Below, in pieces: positions 34,022-44,449 of a DNA stretch of 64,000 nt (position 1 is the stretch's first letter; every line of letters begins with the position of its first letter). Origin of the DNA: Clostridium puniceum (GTDB taxonomy: Bacteria > Bacillota > Clostridia > Clostridiales > Clostridiaceae); assembly GCF_002006345.1 (NCBI RefSeq), contig NZ_LZZM01000113.1, positions 20,731 through 84,730 on the forward strand, in the 5' to 3' direction. Made by a program: the position numbers and the translations under genes. Under the pieces are notes generated by a model. The model saw only the letters and a program-made list of their open reading frames with translations. It was not told the DNA's origin and made no database searches.

Positions 34022-35617
34022 TTGGCGGATTATATAAAAGAAATTGAAAAGAGAAGAACCTTTGCAATTATTTCTCACCCTGATGCTGGTAAAACTACAC
34101 TTACAGAAAAGCTACTACTTTATGGAGGAGCTATAAGACTTGCTGGTTCTGTTAAAGCAAGAAAGGCTTCTAAACATGCGGTTTCTGACTGGATGGAGAT
34201 TGAAAAACAAAGAGGTATTTCAGTTACTTCTTCAGTTATGCAATTTGATTATGATGGATATTGCATAAATATCTTAGATACTCCAGGTCACCAAGACTTC
34301 TCAGAAGATACGTATAGAACTCTTATGGCAGCAGATAGTGCCGTAATGGTTATTGATGCTGCAAAGGGGATAGAAGATCAAACAAGAAAGTTATTCCACG
34401 TTTGTGCACTTAGAGGAATTCCTATATTTACATTTATAAACAAGATGGATAGAGAAGCTCAAGATCCATTTACTTTACTTGATGATATTGAAAATGAACT
34501 TGGAATTAAGACTTATCCAATAAACTGGCCAATAGGTTCTGGTAAAGAATTTAAAGGGGTTTATGAAAGACAAAACAAGAGAGTTTTAGCTTTTAATGGT
34601 GGAAACCATGGTCAAACAGAAGTTGCAGCAACTGAAGGGGATGTTAATGACGATATATTTAAGGATCTGCTTGGCGTACCACTTCATGATAAACTTATGG
34701 AAGACATTGAGCTTTTAGATATTGCAGGAGATGAGCTTGACCTTAAAAAGGTAAAGGATGGTGAATTAACACCAGTATTTTTTGGATCTGCGTTAACTAA
34801 CTTTGGAGTTGAGCCTTTCTTAGCTCACTTCTTAGAAATGACTTCATCACCACTTCCTAGAAATTCAAGCATAGGGGAAATTGATCCTATGAATAAGGAT
34901 TTTTCTGCTTTTGTATTTAAGATTCAAGCAAATATGAATAAGGCACATAGAGATAGAATTGCCTTTATGAGAATTTGTTCTGGAGAATTTAAAAAGGGAA
35001 TGGAAGTTATGCATATGCAAGGTGGCAAAAAGCTTAAGCTTGCTCAGCCACAACAATTCTTAGCTCAAGATAGAGAAATTGTTGATGAAGCTTATGCAGG
35101 AGATATAATTGGTGTATTTGATCCAGGTATATTCTCAATTGGTGACACTTTATGCACTGCCTCAAATAAATTTAAATTTGAAGGAATACCAGCCTTTGCA
35201 CCAGAACATTTTGCAAGGGTAAGACCAGTAGATACTATGAAGAGAAAGCAATTTGTAAAAGGTGTTACTCAAATTGCACAAGAAGGAGCAATTCAAGTAT
35301 TTAAGGAAACTCATATTGGTATGGAAGAAATCATTGTTGGAGTTGTTGGTGTGCTTCAATTTGAAGTTTTAGAGTATAGATTAAATAATGAATATAATGT
35401 TGATGTAAAAATGGATAGATTAGCTTATAGATATGTAAGATGGATTGAAAATAAAGGTATTGATATGGATTCATTAAACTTAACTTCTGATACTAAAAAG
35501 GTTAAGGATCTTAAGGATAGAAATCTTCTTATATTCCAAAATGACTGGGGTATTAGTTGGGCTTTAGAACATAATAAGGGATTAGTTCTTTCTGCTGTTG
35601 GAAAGAGTGAGGACTAA
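34022..35617 (+). CDS. prfC: Peptide chain release factor 3
   Basis: 531 residues, TTG start 8 bases after AGGAGG. Translation GTPase: G1 HPDAGKTTLTEK (about 19-30), G2 region EKQRGISVTSS, G3 DTPGHQDFSEDTYR and G4 NKMDRE, all intact. The RF3-type domain II and C-terminal part (FGIPAF-like, VGVLQFEVL) and the length of about 530 residues separate it from EF-G and TypA. RF3 recycles RF1/RF2 from the ribosome after peptide release. Monocistronic. Confidence 0.95.
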   Translation: MADYIKEIEKRRTFAIISHPDAGKTTLTEKLLLYGGAIRLAGSVKARKASKHAVSDWMEIEKQRGISVTSSVMQFDYDGYCINILDTPGHQDFSEDTYRTLMAADSAVMVIDAAKGIEDQTRKLFHVCALRGIPIFTFINKMDREAQDPFTLLDDIENELGIKTYPINWPIGSGKEFKGVYERQNKRVLAFNGGNHGQTEVAATEGDVNDDIFKDLLGVPLHDKLMEDIELLDIAGDELDLKKVKDGELTPVFFGSALTNFGVEPFLAHFLEMTSSPLPRNSSIGEIDPMNKDFSAFVFKIQANMNKAHRDRIAFMRICSGEFKKGMEVMHMQGGKKLKLAQPQQFLAQDREIVDEAYAGDIIGVFDPGIFSIGDTLCTASNKFKFEGIPAFAPEHFARVRPVDTMKRKQFVKGVTQIAQEGAIQVFKETHIGMEEIIVGVVGVLQFEVLEYRLNNEYNVDVKMDRLAYRYVRWIENKGIDMDSLNLTSDTKKVKDLKDRNLLIFQNDWGISWALEHNKGLVLSAVGKSED

Positions 35618-36059
35618 GGAGGAGTAAGCTATTCACTGATATTATGTATTTATAGTATTAGGGATAGATTATTTTTAATAACATATCATATATAGGTTGC
35701 AATTACAAATCTACATAATATAAAGCTTGCAGATACAAATTTTATGAAAGAATCCTTTTGCAATATATATATGTTCTAAAAAATTTTGTTCATTAAGATT
35801 TAATTTCTATATTAGAGTGATTGGATAAAACAACCAACTAAATTATGAACTTTCTTAATTAGAACTTATATATATACATTAAAATACTCATAGTAAATTT
35901 AGGTTTACTATGAGTATTTATCATTATTTGGAAAATTATAATAAAGTTGAATCTGTGAATAAAGCTATGAGATGCAGCAATATTAAGTATGGTTTTGCTG
36001 AATATATATGTGAGGAATCCAGTGAAAGTACCAAAGTTCTATTTACATGTAAAAAGTAA
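35618..36059. other. Gap between RF3 and the convergent activase gene
   Basis: Contains a 16-bp perfect hairpin (35882-35897 with 35904-35919, six-base loop), a likely terminator for prfC though 265 bases downstream. No gene seen in the remainder. Confidence 0.5.
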
Positions 36060-36089
36060 AAGTGAGCCAAATAATTTATCGGCTCACTT
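36060..36089 (-). terminator. Terminator of the activase gene
   Basis: AAGTGAGCC (36060-36068) pairs with GGCTCACTT (36081-36089), with T-rich sequence after it when read on the minus strand. Confidence 0.65.
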
Positions 36090-36108
36090 ATTTATATTTA
36101 TATCTCAT

Positions 36109-39100
36109 TTACTCAAAGTTTTTGGAGGCCAATGTTAGCATAAGTTTGATTCTATTAAGTTGATTTACCTCGCTAGCACCTGGGTCATAATCTACGGCTA
36201 ATATGTTTGAAGTTGGATATTTTTGTTTCAATGCTCTAAGCATTCCCTTACCAGTAACATGATTAGGTAGACATGCAAATGGCTGCATGCAAACTATGTT
36301 CTCAACTCCACTCTCTAATAGCTCAACCATTTCAGCAGTTAAAAACCATCCTTCTCCAGCGTGATTTCCTAGTGATAGAATTTTTTCCGCACCAGATGCA
36401 AGTTGCTGAATAGTTCTTGGATTTTCAAATCTTATACTTTTGTCTAGTGCTTCTCGTACGTATTTTCTAAATAATTCTATATATTTAATTGTTAAATTAC
36501 TAGCTAATGCTTTAAATTTACTCTTACCTAGATATTTACTCTTAAAGTTTGAATTAAACAGACTATATAAGAAGAAGTCAATAAAATCAGGCATTACAGC
36601 TTCTCCACCCTCTTTTTCAATAATTTTTACAATTTGATTATTTGAATAAGGATTGAATTTAAGAAATATTTCACCTGTTAATCCTATTTTAACCTTTTTG
36701 CTATGTTTTAAAGGTAAATTATCAAAATCTTTAACAATATTACTTATGATTTCTTTAGATATAAATAACTTTCCATTAGTAATATTTTCAATGCAAACCT
36801 TTTTCCATTTAACATGTAATTCCTCAGCAGAACCTTTCACAATCTCATAAGGTCTGGTTCTATAAATTAACCTCATAAAAAGATCACCATATAATATAGA
36901 CATAATCATTTTGTTTAGCATAGGAAGGGTGATTTTAAATCCAGGATTTTTTTCTAATCCTCCAGCATTTACTGATATTACGGGAATATGTTCCATACCA
37001 GCATCCTGCAACGCTTTCCTAATAATTGATATATAGTTTGTAGCTCTACATACACCACCAGTTTGAGAAATAATTACAGAAGTATTATTAGGATCGTAGT
37101 CTCCATATTTAAAAGCAGTAATAATTTGTCCTGCTATTATTATTGATGGATAACAGGTATCGTTATTAACATATTTCAAACCTTCTTCTATGACTCTATC
37201 ATCTATTTTAGGAAGTACTTTGAAATTATATCCACAACTTTTAATAGCTTCTTGAAGTAATTCAAAATGGATAGGGGATAACTGAGGAGAGAGAATAGTA
37301 TGCGTTTTCTTCATCTCATTCGTAAACAAAACTCTTTTCGAAGATTCCTTCATAAGTTTAGGTTTAATGTGATTTTTTTCTCGCTCGTCAATAGCTGCTT
37401 TTAGTGATCGAAGCCTTATTCTAACAGCGCCCAAATTATTCACTTCGTCAATTTTTATTAGGGTATATAATTTATTATTATTTTTTAATATTTCAGATAC
37501 CATATCTGTTGCAATTGAATCTAAACCACAACCAAATGAATTCAGTTGTACTATCTCAAGAAAATCCAGCTTACTTACAAAGGATGCTGCGGCATATGTT
37601 CTTGAATGATAAGTCCACTGATCAACTACTCTTAATGGGCTTTGAATGTTTCCTAAGTGAGCAACTGAATCTTCTGTGAGAACAGCCATTCCTAAATTAT
37701 TAATAAGTTCAGGAATGCCATGATTTATTTCAGGATCAATATGATATGGTCTTCCACAGAGAACAATACCTTTTTTGTTATTTGTTCTTAAATATTGAAG
37801 GGTTTCTTCTCCTTTTTTTCTTATATCTTCTTTAAACTTCTCACTTTCTATCCATGCCAAGGAAAGAGCTTTATCTATCTCGCTTTTTCTAAAACCATAT
37901 TCCTTAAAAGTATCGTAAAGGACTTTTGACAGTGCATTTTTATTATTTAAAGTAACAAATGGATTTATAAATTTTATTTTTTTCTCTTTTAAAACTTCCA
38001 TGTTACTTCTTATAACTTCTGGATATGATATTACTAGTGCACAATTCAAATTATTATCACTTGAAGCAAATTCTTTTTTTTCATAAAAAACACAAGGATA
38101 AAAAATCATATCTACTTCACTCTCTATAAGACTCACTATATGTCCATGAGCTAGTTTTACTGGATAGCAGGCTGATTCAGAGGGGATAGTATCTATACCT
38201 TTTTCATAAATATTCTTGTTACTTCTTGGAGATATTTCAACCCTATAACCAAGGGCTGTAAGGAAAGTGAACCATAGTGGATAATTTTCATATATATTCA
38301 TTACTCTTGGAATACCAATAACTGCCTTAGATTTCTCTTTTGGCAATGGTTGATATTTGAATAACCTTTCGTACTTATATGCATACAAATTAGGAATATC
38401 ATTTACTGCCTTTAAATTTCCACGTCCTCTTTCACATCTATTGCCACTTACAAAGTTACTTCCATCATCAAACTTATTGATAGTAAGTAAGCAGTTATTT
38501 ACACATCCATTGCATCTATTATAATGAACTTCGCTTCGAAAGTTATCTAACTTTTCTCTATTTAAAAGACCACTTTTTTGATTCTCCATATATCTCTCTT
38601 TTGCAATTAGAGCGCACCCATAAGCTCCCATCAAACCAGCAATGTCGGGTCTTACTACCTCTCTTCCAGATATGAGTTCAAAACTCCTTAGTACTGCATC
38701 ATTAAGAAAAGTACCTCCTTGAACAATAATTTTCGTACCCATTTCTTCTGGATTTTTAATTTTTATAACTTTTCGCAGTGCGTTATTTATCAGAGAATAT
38801 GAGAGTCCAGCCGATATGTCCCCAACGGTGGCGCCTTCTTTCTGTGCCTGCTTAACTCTTGAATTCATAAAAACAGTGCATCTAGAACCAAGATCAACAG
38901 GTTCCTTTGCAAAGAGAGCCTTTCTACAAAACTCTTCAACTGTTAAATTTAATGATTTTGCAAATGTCTCAATAAATGATCCACAGCCAGAAGAACAAGC
39001 TTCATTGAGCATTATATTTTCTATTACTCCATTTCTAACCTTTAGGCATTTCATATCTTGACCACCTATATCTAATATAAATTCCACATTAGGTAAAAAT

Positions 39101-40329
39101 CTTTCAGCAGCCTTATAATGGGCAATAGTCTCAATCTCTCCAATATCAATTTTTAAAGCAGCTTTAATTAATTCTTCTCCATAACCTGTTACTGCAGATT
39201 TAACTATCTCTACTTCTTTTGGTATATTATTATACAAATCACTAATTACGTTTATAACTCTTTTAAGAGGATCTCCTTCGTTATTCCCATAATATGTATA
39301 CAATATTTCATGATTTTCTCCTATTAGAACAACCTTTGTGGTGGTTGAACCTGCGTCGATGCCTAAAAAACACTTGCCCTTATATCCTGATAGTTCAACT
39401 TTTCTCGCTTTTTCTTCTGAATGTCTCTTGTTGAATTGGTTTAATTCTTCTTCGTCTATAAACAATGCTCTTAATCTTTTAACTTCAGTTTTATCACTCT
39501 TACCTAGACTATCTAATCTATCATAAAGTTCTTTAAAGATTAAAGGATTGCTTTTTTCTGATGAAATAGCTGTGCCTAATGCAACAAAATAATGTGAATT
39601 TGAAGGAAATAGAACATTTTCCTTTGTTAAATTCAAAGTTTCAATAAATCTCTTTCTTAATTCTGAGAGAAAGTAAAGTGGGCCACCAAGAAATGCAACT
39701 TTACCTTTAATTGGCCGACCACATGCAAGACCACTGATTGTTTGAGTCACTATACTTTGAAATACTGATGCTGCAATATCTTCTTTAGCAGCGCCCTCAT
39801 TTAAAAGGGGCTGGATATCGCTTTTTGCAAAAACTCCACATCTTGCTGCTATAGGGTATATATTTTTATGATTTTTTGCTAATTCATTCAATCCGATTGC
39901 ATCAGTTTTAAGTAATGAAGCCATCTGATCTATAAATGCTCCAGTACCTCCTGCACAAGTGCCATTCATTCTTTGTTCTACTCCGTTTTTAAAGTATGTA
40001 ATTTTAGCATCTTCTCCACCTAGTTCTATGGCCACATCTGTACTATTAATAAATTTTTCAACGGCTAAACTGCAAGCAATTACCTCCTGGATAAAGGGCA
40101 TCTCTAACCATTCTGAAACTGCTAAACCGCTAGATCCAGTTACCTTAAACGTTATATATCTTCCGTTAAATTTATAATAAACTTCCTTAATAAGTTCTTT
40201 TACACTATTTTTAATATCAGAGAAATGCCTCTTATATTTGCTGTAAAGTATATTTTCATTTTTATCTAGCACTACAATTTTTATGGTTGTTGACCCAACA
40301 TCAAGGCCTATATGTAATATATTATTCAT
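36109..40329 (-). CDS. Acyl-CoA dehydratase activase-related protein, giant fusion
   Basis: 1406 residues. Two ASKHA-fold BcrAD_BadFG activase domains occur in tandem: residues about 4-265 ([35 protein letters not shown]) and about 322-580 ([38 protein letters not shown]). Each has the two Cys that in HgdC-type activases hold a bridging [4Fe-4S] cluster. A Cys-rich segment CNGCVNNC and CERGRG (about 612-645) leads to the DUF2229/HgdD-like C-terminal half (about 670-1400). Activases drive ATP-dependent electron transfer to 2-hydroxyacyl-CoA dehydratases. Fused proteins of this size are common in clostridia, but the substrate is not known. No dehydratase gene is adjacent. Confidence 0.85.
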   Translation of the reverse strand: MNNILHIGLDVGSTTIKIVVLDKNENILYSKYKRHFSDIKNSVKELIKEVYYKFNGRYITFKVTGSSGLAVSEWLEMPFIQEVIACSLAVEKFINSTDVAIELGGEDAKITYFKNGVEQRMNGTCAGGTGAFIDQMASLLKTDAIGLNELAKNHKNIYPIAARCGVFAKSDIQPLLNEGAAKEDIAASVFQSIVTQTISGLACGRPIKGKVAFLGGPLYFLSELRKRFIETLNLTKENVLFPSNSHYFVALGTAISSEKSNPLIFKELYDRLDSLGKSDKTEVKRLRALFIDEEELNQFNKRHSEEKARKVELSGYKGKCFLGIDAGSTTTKVVLIGENHEILYTYYGNNEGDPLKRVINVISDLYNNIPKEVEIVKSAVTGYGEELIKAALKIDIGEIETIAHYKAAERFLPNVEFILDIGGQDMKCLKVRNGVIENIMLNEACSSGCGSFIETFAKSLNLTVEEFCRKALFAKEPVDLGSRCTVFMNSRVKQAQKEGATVGDISAGLSYSLINNALRKVIKIKNPEEMGTKIIVQGGTFLNDAVLRSFELISGREVVRPDIAGLMGAYGCALIAKERYMENQKSGLLNREKLDNFRSEVHYNRCNGCVNNCLLTINKFDDGSNFVSGNRCERGRGNLKAVNDIPNLYAYKYERLFKYQPLPKEKSKAVIGIPRVMNIYENYPLWFTFLTALGYRVEISPRSNKNIYEKGIDTIPSESACYPVKLAHGHIVSLIESEVDMIFYPCVFYEKKEFASSDNNLNCALVISYPEVIRSNMEVLKEKKIKFINPFVTLNNKNALSKVLYDTFKEYGFRKSEIDKALSLAWIESEKFKEDIRKKGEETLQYLRTNNKKGIVLCGRPYHIDPEINHGIPELINNLGMAVLTEDSVAHLGNIQSPLRVVDQWTYHSRTYAAASFVSKLDFLEIVQLNSFGCGLDSIATDMVSEILKNNNKLYTLIKIDEVNNLGAVRIRLRSLKAAIDEREKNHIKPKLMKESSKRVLFTNEMKKTHTILSPQLSPIHFELLQEAIKSCGYNFKVLPKIDDRVIEEGLKYVNNDTCYPSIIIAGQIITAFKYGDYDPNNTSVIISQTGGVCRATNYISIIRKALQDAGMEHIPVISVNAGGLEKNPGFKITLPMLNKMIMSILYGDLFMRLIYRTRPYEIVKGSAEELHVKWKKVCIENITNGKLFISKEIISNIVKDFDNLPLKHSKKVKIGLTGEIFLKFNPYSNNQIVKIIEKEGGEAVMPDFIDFFLYSLFNSNFKSKYLGKSKFKALASNLTIKYIELFRKYVREALDKSIRFENPRTIQQLASGAEKILSLGNHAGEGWFLTAEMVELLESGVENIVCMQPFACLPNHVTGKGMLRALKQKYPTSNILAVDYDPGASEVNQLNRIKLMLTLASKNFE

Positions 40330-40523
40330 ATATCTACCTCTTTCTATATAATGTAATATAGCTTAAATGCACTATAGATATTTTCTCCAAATTTTCAAGT
40401 TTTATTACTAAATGTTAAAATTGCAGTAAAAAATGTTTTCAAGTTAATTTAACAAGTAACCAAAAAGGAACCTGATTCATACTATTATTATATACAATAT
40501 TGTTGTACATGGAGAGGAAGACA

Positions 40524-40847
40524 ATGAGTAACTGCAATTTTTGTGATTCTGATTTTAATACGTTAGGAGCAACTAGTGGTCCTACATGTGATCCTATAAG
40601 TGATTTAACTTTATCAGCAGCAGTTGTTGGAAGCCAAGAAGCATTATTTTGTAGATTAATAATGATATTGCTATTCCTATATGCATATACTAATCAAAAT
40701 TTTATTAGTTATTTACTTTGTACCAATGATAAGCTAATAAATAATCAAATATGTTTAACTGACAAAATGGTAGATAATTTAATGGATCAGCTTGATGAAT
40801 GCAATAATAATAGATGTTGCGGAAAAGGAAGGAACCGTAGTCGCTAG
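40524..40847 (+). CDS. Small Cys-containing protein of unknown function
   Basis: 107 residues from the ATG at 40524 behind GGAGAGGAAG; an in-frame ATG at 40500 lies before that site. N-terminal SNCNFCDSDF has a CxxC. A central hydrophobic helix (about 45-63, FCRLIMILLFLYAYT) is followed by a charged C terminus with NNNRCCGKGRNRSR. Family not recognised. The pattern of CxxC, one hydrophobic segment and a basic Cys-Cys tail is seen in small spore or membrane-associated clostridial proteins, which is a guess. It is divergent from the activase gene and has its own terminator. Confidence 0.65.
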   Translation: MSNCNFCDSDFNTLGATSGPTCDPISDLTLSAAVVGSQEALFCRLIMILLFLYAYTNQNFISYLLCTNDKLINNQICLTDKMVDNLMDQLDECNNNRCCGKGRNRSR

Positions 40848-40886
40848 AAGAGAGCAATGAAAAAGGCTCTCTTCTAGTGTTTTTTA
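40844..40886 (+). terminator. Terminator of the 40524 gene
   Basis: CTAGAAGAGAGC (40844-40855) pairs perfectly with 40866-40877 and is followed by GTTTTTT. The gap 40887-41167 is AT-rich with no gene. Confidence 0.85.
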
Positions 40887-41167
40887 CGTATATGATGAAA
40901 TTATAGAATTTCTGAACTACAAAGGTGTATAAAATCCACAGTTGGATAAATTATAATTTACAATTGATAAAAAAGTTATAGCTTTTGATATTAATTGTAC
41001 ATTGTTAATTTATTATTATATAGATCATTTTTTGTAGAAGTTATTAAAAAATTGTAGTAATATATTCATAAGTGATTGTAATTTATATCTAGGATATTGA
41101 ACATTTACCATTTAATCTGCAACTTAGTAATTTAATTAAAATTTAATTGGTAAAAGGAATGTTAAAC

Positions 41168-43150
41168 ATGAAAAAACTAAATAAAATTGGTGGATTAGTT
41201 AATAAAATTAAAGAAAAATTCTCCATTGAAACAATTATGGAAAGAAACAGGTTACAGTACGTATTTAAAAAGATTACAATTATAGCTGTAATTATTTTTT
41301 CAATATTTACAATTATTATTTATGAAACTTTGAAGTTTAGCTATAACTATCAAAATAAAGTTTATGAAGACGGTTATTTAGCTTATACTTATTCTAATAA
41401 AATTAATGAAGATGTATTAAATATAAGAATAGCTTCAATTACGCATTATAGTAGTTATAATGAAGCTACAGAAGAAAATTTAGAAACATATGTGAAAGAT
41501 ATTGATGATAATATTCAGAAATATAAAATGCTTCGAAATCTATCAGATGAAGAAAAAAAATTAATTGATGAATTTATAAAATTAAATACTATTGATATTG
41601 ATAAGCTTAAGAAGATTACTGAAGATACCGATAAACTCAAAACAGTTACAGAAAATGAAATAGAAGTAATAAATTCTTCTGGCGATAAAAGAATTGAATT
41701 AAGTAACAAGTTAATAAATTGTGCAACTAATCGGATTGATATGTTAAATAAGCAAAATAGAAAAATAAAGAAAACTGTTATGTATATAATAGTTATTATT
41801 AATTTTACAATGATTAGCTTATTTATATTAATGATATACATAGTTAAAAAAATTAGTAAAAGAGCAGAGTATTATGCGCTTTATAGTTCTATTACGGGAC
41901 TGCCTAATAAGAACCACGTGGCAAATACAATAGCCAAAGATATTAAATTGTATAAAGATAGATTTGCATTATTAATAAGCCTTGATATTGATAATTTTAA
42001 AGCTGTTAATGACACTTTAGGACATGATTCAGGAGATAAACTTTTAAATGACATAGGAAAAAGATTTAGAAGAGTAATACATATGCAGGATAATGTTTAT
42101 CATATGGGTGGAGATGAATTTTTATTTTTAATAACTTCTGTTTACAATAAAAATCAATCAGAAATTATGGTTAATAATATACAAAATGTTTTTAAAGAGC
42201 CTTTTAATATTGAGGGAAAGAAGATTGATTATGTAACTGCAAGCTTAGGTATAGCAATTATTAATCAGGATGGAAGTGATTTTGAAACCTTATATAACTA
42301 TGCAGATGATGCTATGTATGAATCAAAAAGGCTCGGAAAGAACAGGTACATGTTCTATGAAGAAGAAATGTATTCAAATGTATATGAGAAGACTATGAAG
42401 AAAAAAGCAATAGAAGAAGGTATTAAAAATGGAGAATTTAAAGTTTTTTATCAACCTAAGGTTTCAAGCGAGGAAAAATTTATAGGAGCAGAGGCGCTTG
42501 TAAGGTGGATTAAAGAGGATAATAAAATTATACCACCATCAGAATTCATAGAATTTGCTGAAGAAGAAGGTCTTATAAAAGATATAGGTGAAGATGTTAT
42601 TATTAACGTGTGCAAGAAATTAGCTGAATGGCTTGAAAAAGGATATAGAGATTTTAGAATAGCAATTAATTTATCAGCAGAACAGCTTATTGATGAAAGT
42701 TTATGTGATAATGCTTTAAAGATAATAGAAAAATTTAAAATACCTTTTGAATATATAGAATTTGAAGTTACGGAATCAACAATAATAAAAGATTTTGATA
42801 TTGCCATAAAGAGTATTAAAAAGATTAAAAGCTACGGAATTAAAGTAAGTCTTGATGACTTTGGCACAGGATATTCATCATTAAATTATTTAAAAAAGCT
42901 TGAAGTAGATAGTGTAAAAATCGATAAGTCCTTTATTGATACTTTAGTTTTTGATGATGGAACTAATGTTATGGTAAGTACTATAATAAAGATGTGTCAT
43001 TATTTTGGATATGAAGTTGTTGCAGAAGGTGTTGAGAAGAGAGAACAGATAGAATGTCTGCAAGATTTAAATTGTGATATATTCCAAGGTTATTATTTCG
43101 GTAAACCTATGAAGGATGAGGAGTTTGAAAAAGGATTTTTATCATTATGA
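41168..43150 (+). CDS. Membrane GGDEF-EAL cyclic di-GMP protein
   Basis: 660 residues from the ATG at 41168 (AAAGGA upstream); a TTG at 41147 is possible. A membrane helix at about 32-55, a periplasmic-side helical sensor of about 135 residues, and a second helix at about 200-225 precede a GGDEF domain with intact GGDEF (314-318) and an EAL domain with intact EAL (442-444), DDFGTGYSSLNYL and VAEGVE. The RxxD inhibitory site is not evident. Both cyclase and phosphodiesterase motifs look competent, so the net activity on c-di-GMP depends on signal. Single gene. Confidence 0.9.
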   Translation: MKKLNKIGGLVNKIKEKFSIETIMERNRLQYVFKKITIIAVIIFSIFTIIIYETLKFSYNYQNKVYEDGYLAYTYSNKINEDVLNIRIASITHYSSYNEATEENLETYVKDIDDNIQKYKMLRNLSDEEKKLIDEFIKLNTIDIDKLKKITEDTDKLKTVTENEIEVINSSGDKRIELSNKLINCATNRIDMLNKQNRKIKKTVMYIIVIINFTMISLFILMIYIVKKISKRAEYYALYSSITGLPNKNHVANTIAKDIKLYKDRFALLISLDIDNFKAVNDTLGHDSGDKLLNDIGKRFRRVIHMQDNVYHMGGDEFLFLITSVYNKNQSEIMVNNIQNVFKEPFNIEGKKIDYVTASLGIAIINQDGSDFETLYNYADDAMYESKRLGKNRYMFYEEEMYSNVYEKTMKKKAIEEGIKNGEFKVFYQPKVSSEEKFIGAEALVRWIKEDNKIIPPSEFIEFAEEEGLIKDIGEDVIINVCKKLAEWLEKGYRDFRIAINLSAEQLIDESLCDNALKIIEKFKIPFEYIEFEVTESTIIKDFDIAIKSIKKIKSYGIKVSLDDFGTGYSSLNYLKKLEVDSVKIDKSFIDTLVFDDGTNVMVSTIIKMCHYFGYEVVAEGVEKREQIECLQDLNCDIFQGYYFGKPMKDEEFEKGFLSL

Positions 43151-43356
43151 TATATTTATTACAGTTAATAATTAACAATTAACATTATAATGATATTGAT
43201 AGTATAGGTTTTATTATGAATGGTGCAAATAATAGTCATAAAAAATATTTTCTAACCTCGAAATATTATGTAGTTGTTATTTAAATAAAATCTATTTAAT
43301 AATTCTTTAACTAATAGTTAATTGAAAAATAGATGAAAGATGTTCTGAAATAAAGA
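43151..43356. other. Intergenic stretch before the peroxidase gene
   Basis: No gene; AT-rich with short ATTAACAATTA-type repeats near 43160-43190. Confidence 0.35.
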
Positions 43357-43390
43357 AATAGTGGAACTCCTGAAAAGGGGTTCCATTATT
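43357..43390 (+). terminator. Terminator after the GGDEF-EAL gene
   Basis: AATAGTGGAACTCC pairs imperfectly with GGGGTTCCATTATT around TGAAAA. The T tail is weak. Confidence 0.55.
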
Positions 43391-43436
43391 ATATACTACA
43401 TTATCAACATTTTTTATTAATATAGCCAAAATTTTA

Positions 43437-43465
43437 TTGACAAAATTAAAAATAAAATATATACT
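43437..43465 (+). promoter_or_regulatory. Consensus promoter of the glutathione peroxidase gene
   Basis: TTGACA (43437-43442), 17 bases, TATACT (43460-43465), 83 bases before the ATG, a near-perfect housekeeping promoter. The long leader has no evident hairpin. Confidence 0.75.
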
Positions 43466-43548
43466 AAGTTTAGTAAATTGAATTGAACAAAATTTAATGT
43501 TAATAAATTTAAAATTAAAAAATATAATTTAAAAAGGAGACATGAAAA

Positions 43549-44079
43549 ATGATTTATGATTACAAGGTTGAAGATGTAAAGGGAGATTTAGTTTCATTAG
43601 AAGACTATAAAGGGAAGGTCTTATTAGTTGTTAATACAGCTACAGGGTGTGGATTTACACCACAATACGAAGGGCTTCAAAAACTATATGATAAATATAA
43701 GGATAGTGGATTTGAAATACTAGATTTTCCATCTAATCAATTTTTTGAGCAAGCACCAGGAAGTAATGAAGAAATAGTGAACTTTTGTAAATTGACATAC
43801 GGAACAACTTTTAAAACTTTTGCTAAAATTGATGTTAATGGCGAAAATAGTGATCCATTATATACTTTCTTAAAAAAAGAAGCTCCTGTTGCAAATGAAG
43901 ATGATGCATCAAAAGGATTATATAATTTATTATCAGAAAAAGGTTTTGAGACAAAAGGTGATGATATTAAATGGAACTTCACAAAATTCCTAGTATCAAA
44001 AGAAGGAAAAATAATAGCTAGATTTGCACCAACTTTTGAACCAGAAAAAATAGAAGATCAAATCAAAGAATTACTATAA
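43549..44079 (+). CDS. Glutathione peroxidase family protein (Cys type)
   Basis: 176 residues, thioredoxin fold. NTATGCGFTPQYEGLQKLY contains the peroxidatic Cys (residue 37), an ordinary TGT and not selenocysteine. FPSNQFFEQAPGSNEEI holds the conserved Gln, and IKWNFTKFLV the Trp and Asn. Bacterial Cys-type enzymes mostly use thioredoxin and reduce peroxides. The start follows AAGGAGACATG. It has its own strong promoter, which fits an oxidative-stress role in an anaerobe. No partner gene is adjacent. Confidence 0.93.
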   Translation: MIYDYKVEDVKGDLVSLEDYKGKVLLVVNTATGCGFTPQYEGLQKLYDKYKDSGFEILDFPSNQFFEQAPGSNEEIVNFCKLTYGTTFKTFAKIDVNGENSDPLYTFLKKEAPVANEDDASKGLYNLLSEKGFETKGDDIKWNFTKFLVSKEGKIIARFAPTFEPEKIEDQIKELL

Positions 44080-44221
44080 TAATAAATAGTTATATATGTT
44101 GTAATTTTAATTCTTCAACAAAATTAAGTAGTAATAGTTAGTTTTAATGTAGAGTATTTTTGCAACATATGTATCAAGATTAATACTAGTAAATAGAAGA
44201 TTGAAAATTTGATTACTAGCT

Positions 44222-44282
44222 TAAAATGGAATTCATGTAAATAGACGTTTTTTAGAACATCTATTTTATGAATTCCATTTTA
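44222..44282. terminator. Long imperfect hairpin after the peroxidase gene
   Basis: TAAAATGGAATTCAT pairs perfectly with 44268-44282, and an inner AAATAGACG/CATCTATTT extends the stem, giving about 25 paired bases. Confidence 0.6.
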
Positions 44283-44293
44283 GTTTTAAACAT

Positions 44294-44325
44294 ATAAAAT
44301 ATGACATGCTTATGTCATATTTTAT
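44294..44325. terminator. 14-bp perfect hairpin
   Basis: ATAAAATATGACAT (44294-44307) pairs with 44312-44325 around GCTT; T-rich on both sides. Confidence 0.5.
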
Positions 44326-44347
44326 ACTTTATACTTAAGGTTAAGAG

Positions 44348-44437
44348 TTTATTTATAATAAAAGAAAAAGGAAGCTATATTATTGAAATTTTCATCATAT
44401 TGGGAGTACGATTTTATTTATAATAGGGAAAAGGAAG
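44348..44437 (+). repeat. Direct duplication of a leader segment
   Basis: TTTATTTATAATAAAAGAAA with AAGGAAG (44348-44374) recurs as TTTATTTATAATAGGGAAAA with GGAAG at 44413-44437, 65 bp apart, just upstream of the AlkC gene. The second copy supplies the ribosome site. Confidence 0.5.
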
Positions 44438-44449
44438 TGTAATTAATTT

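Noticed and set aside
36440..40177. Several plus-strand frames of 60-80 codons within the activase gene
   Set aside because: Antisense to a well-supported 1406-residue protein with clear domain motifs; no ribosome sites.
43549..44079. Selenocysteine version of the peroxidase
   Set aside because: The active-site codon is TGT and no in-frame TGA is present.
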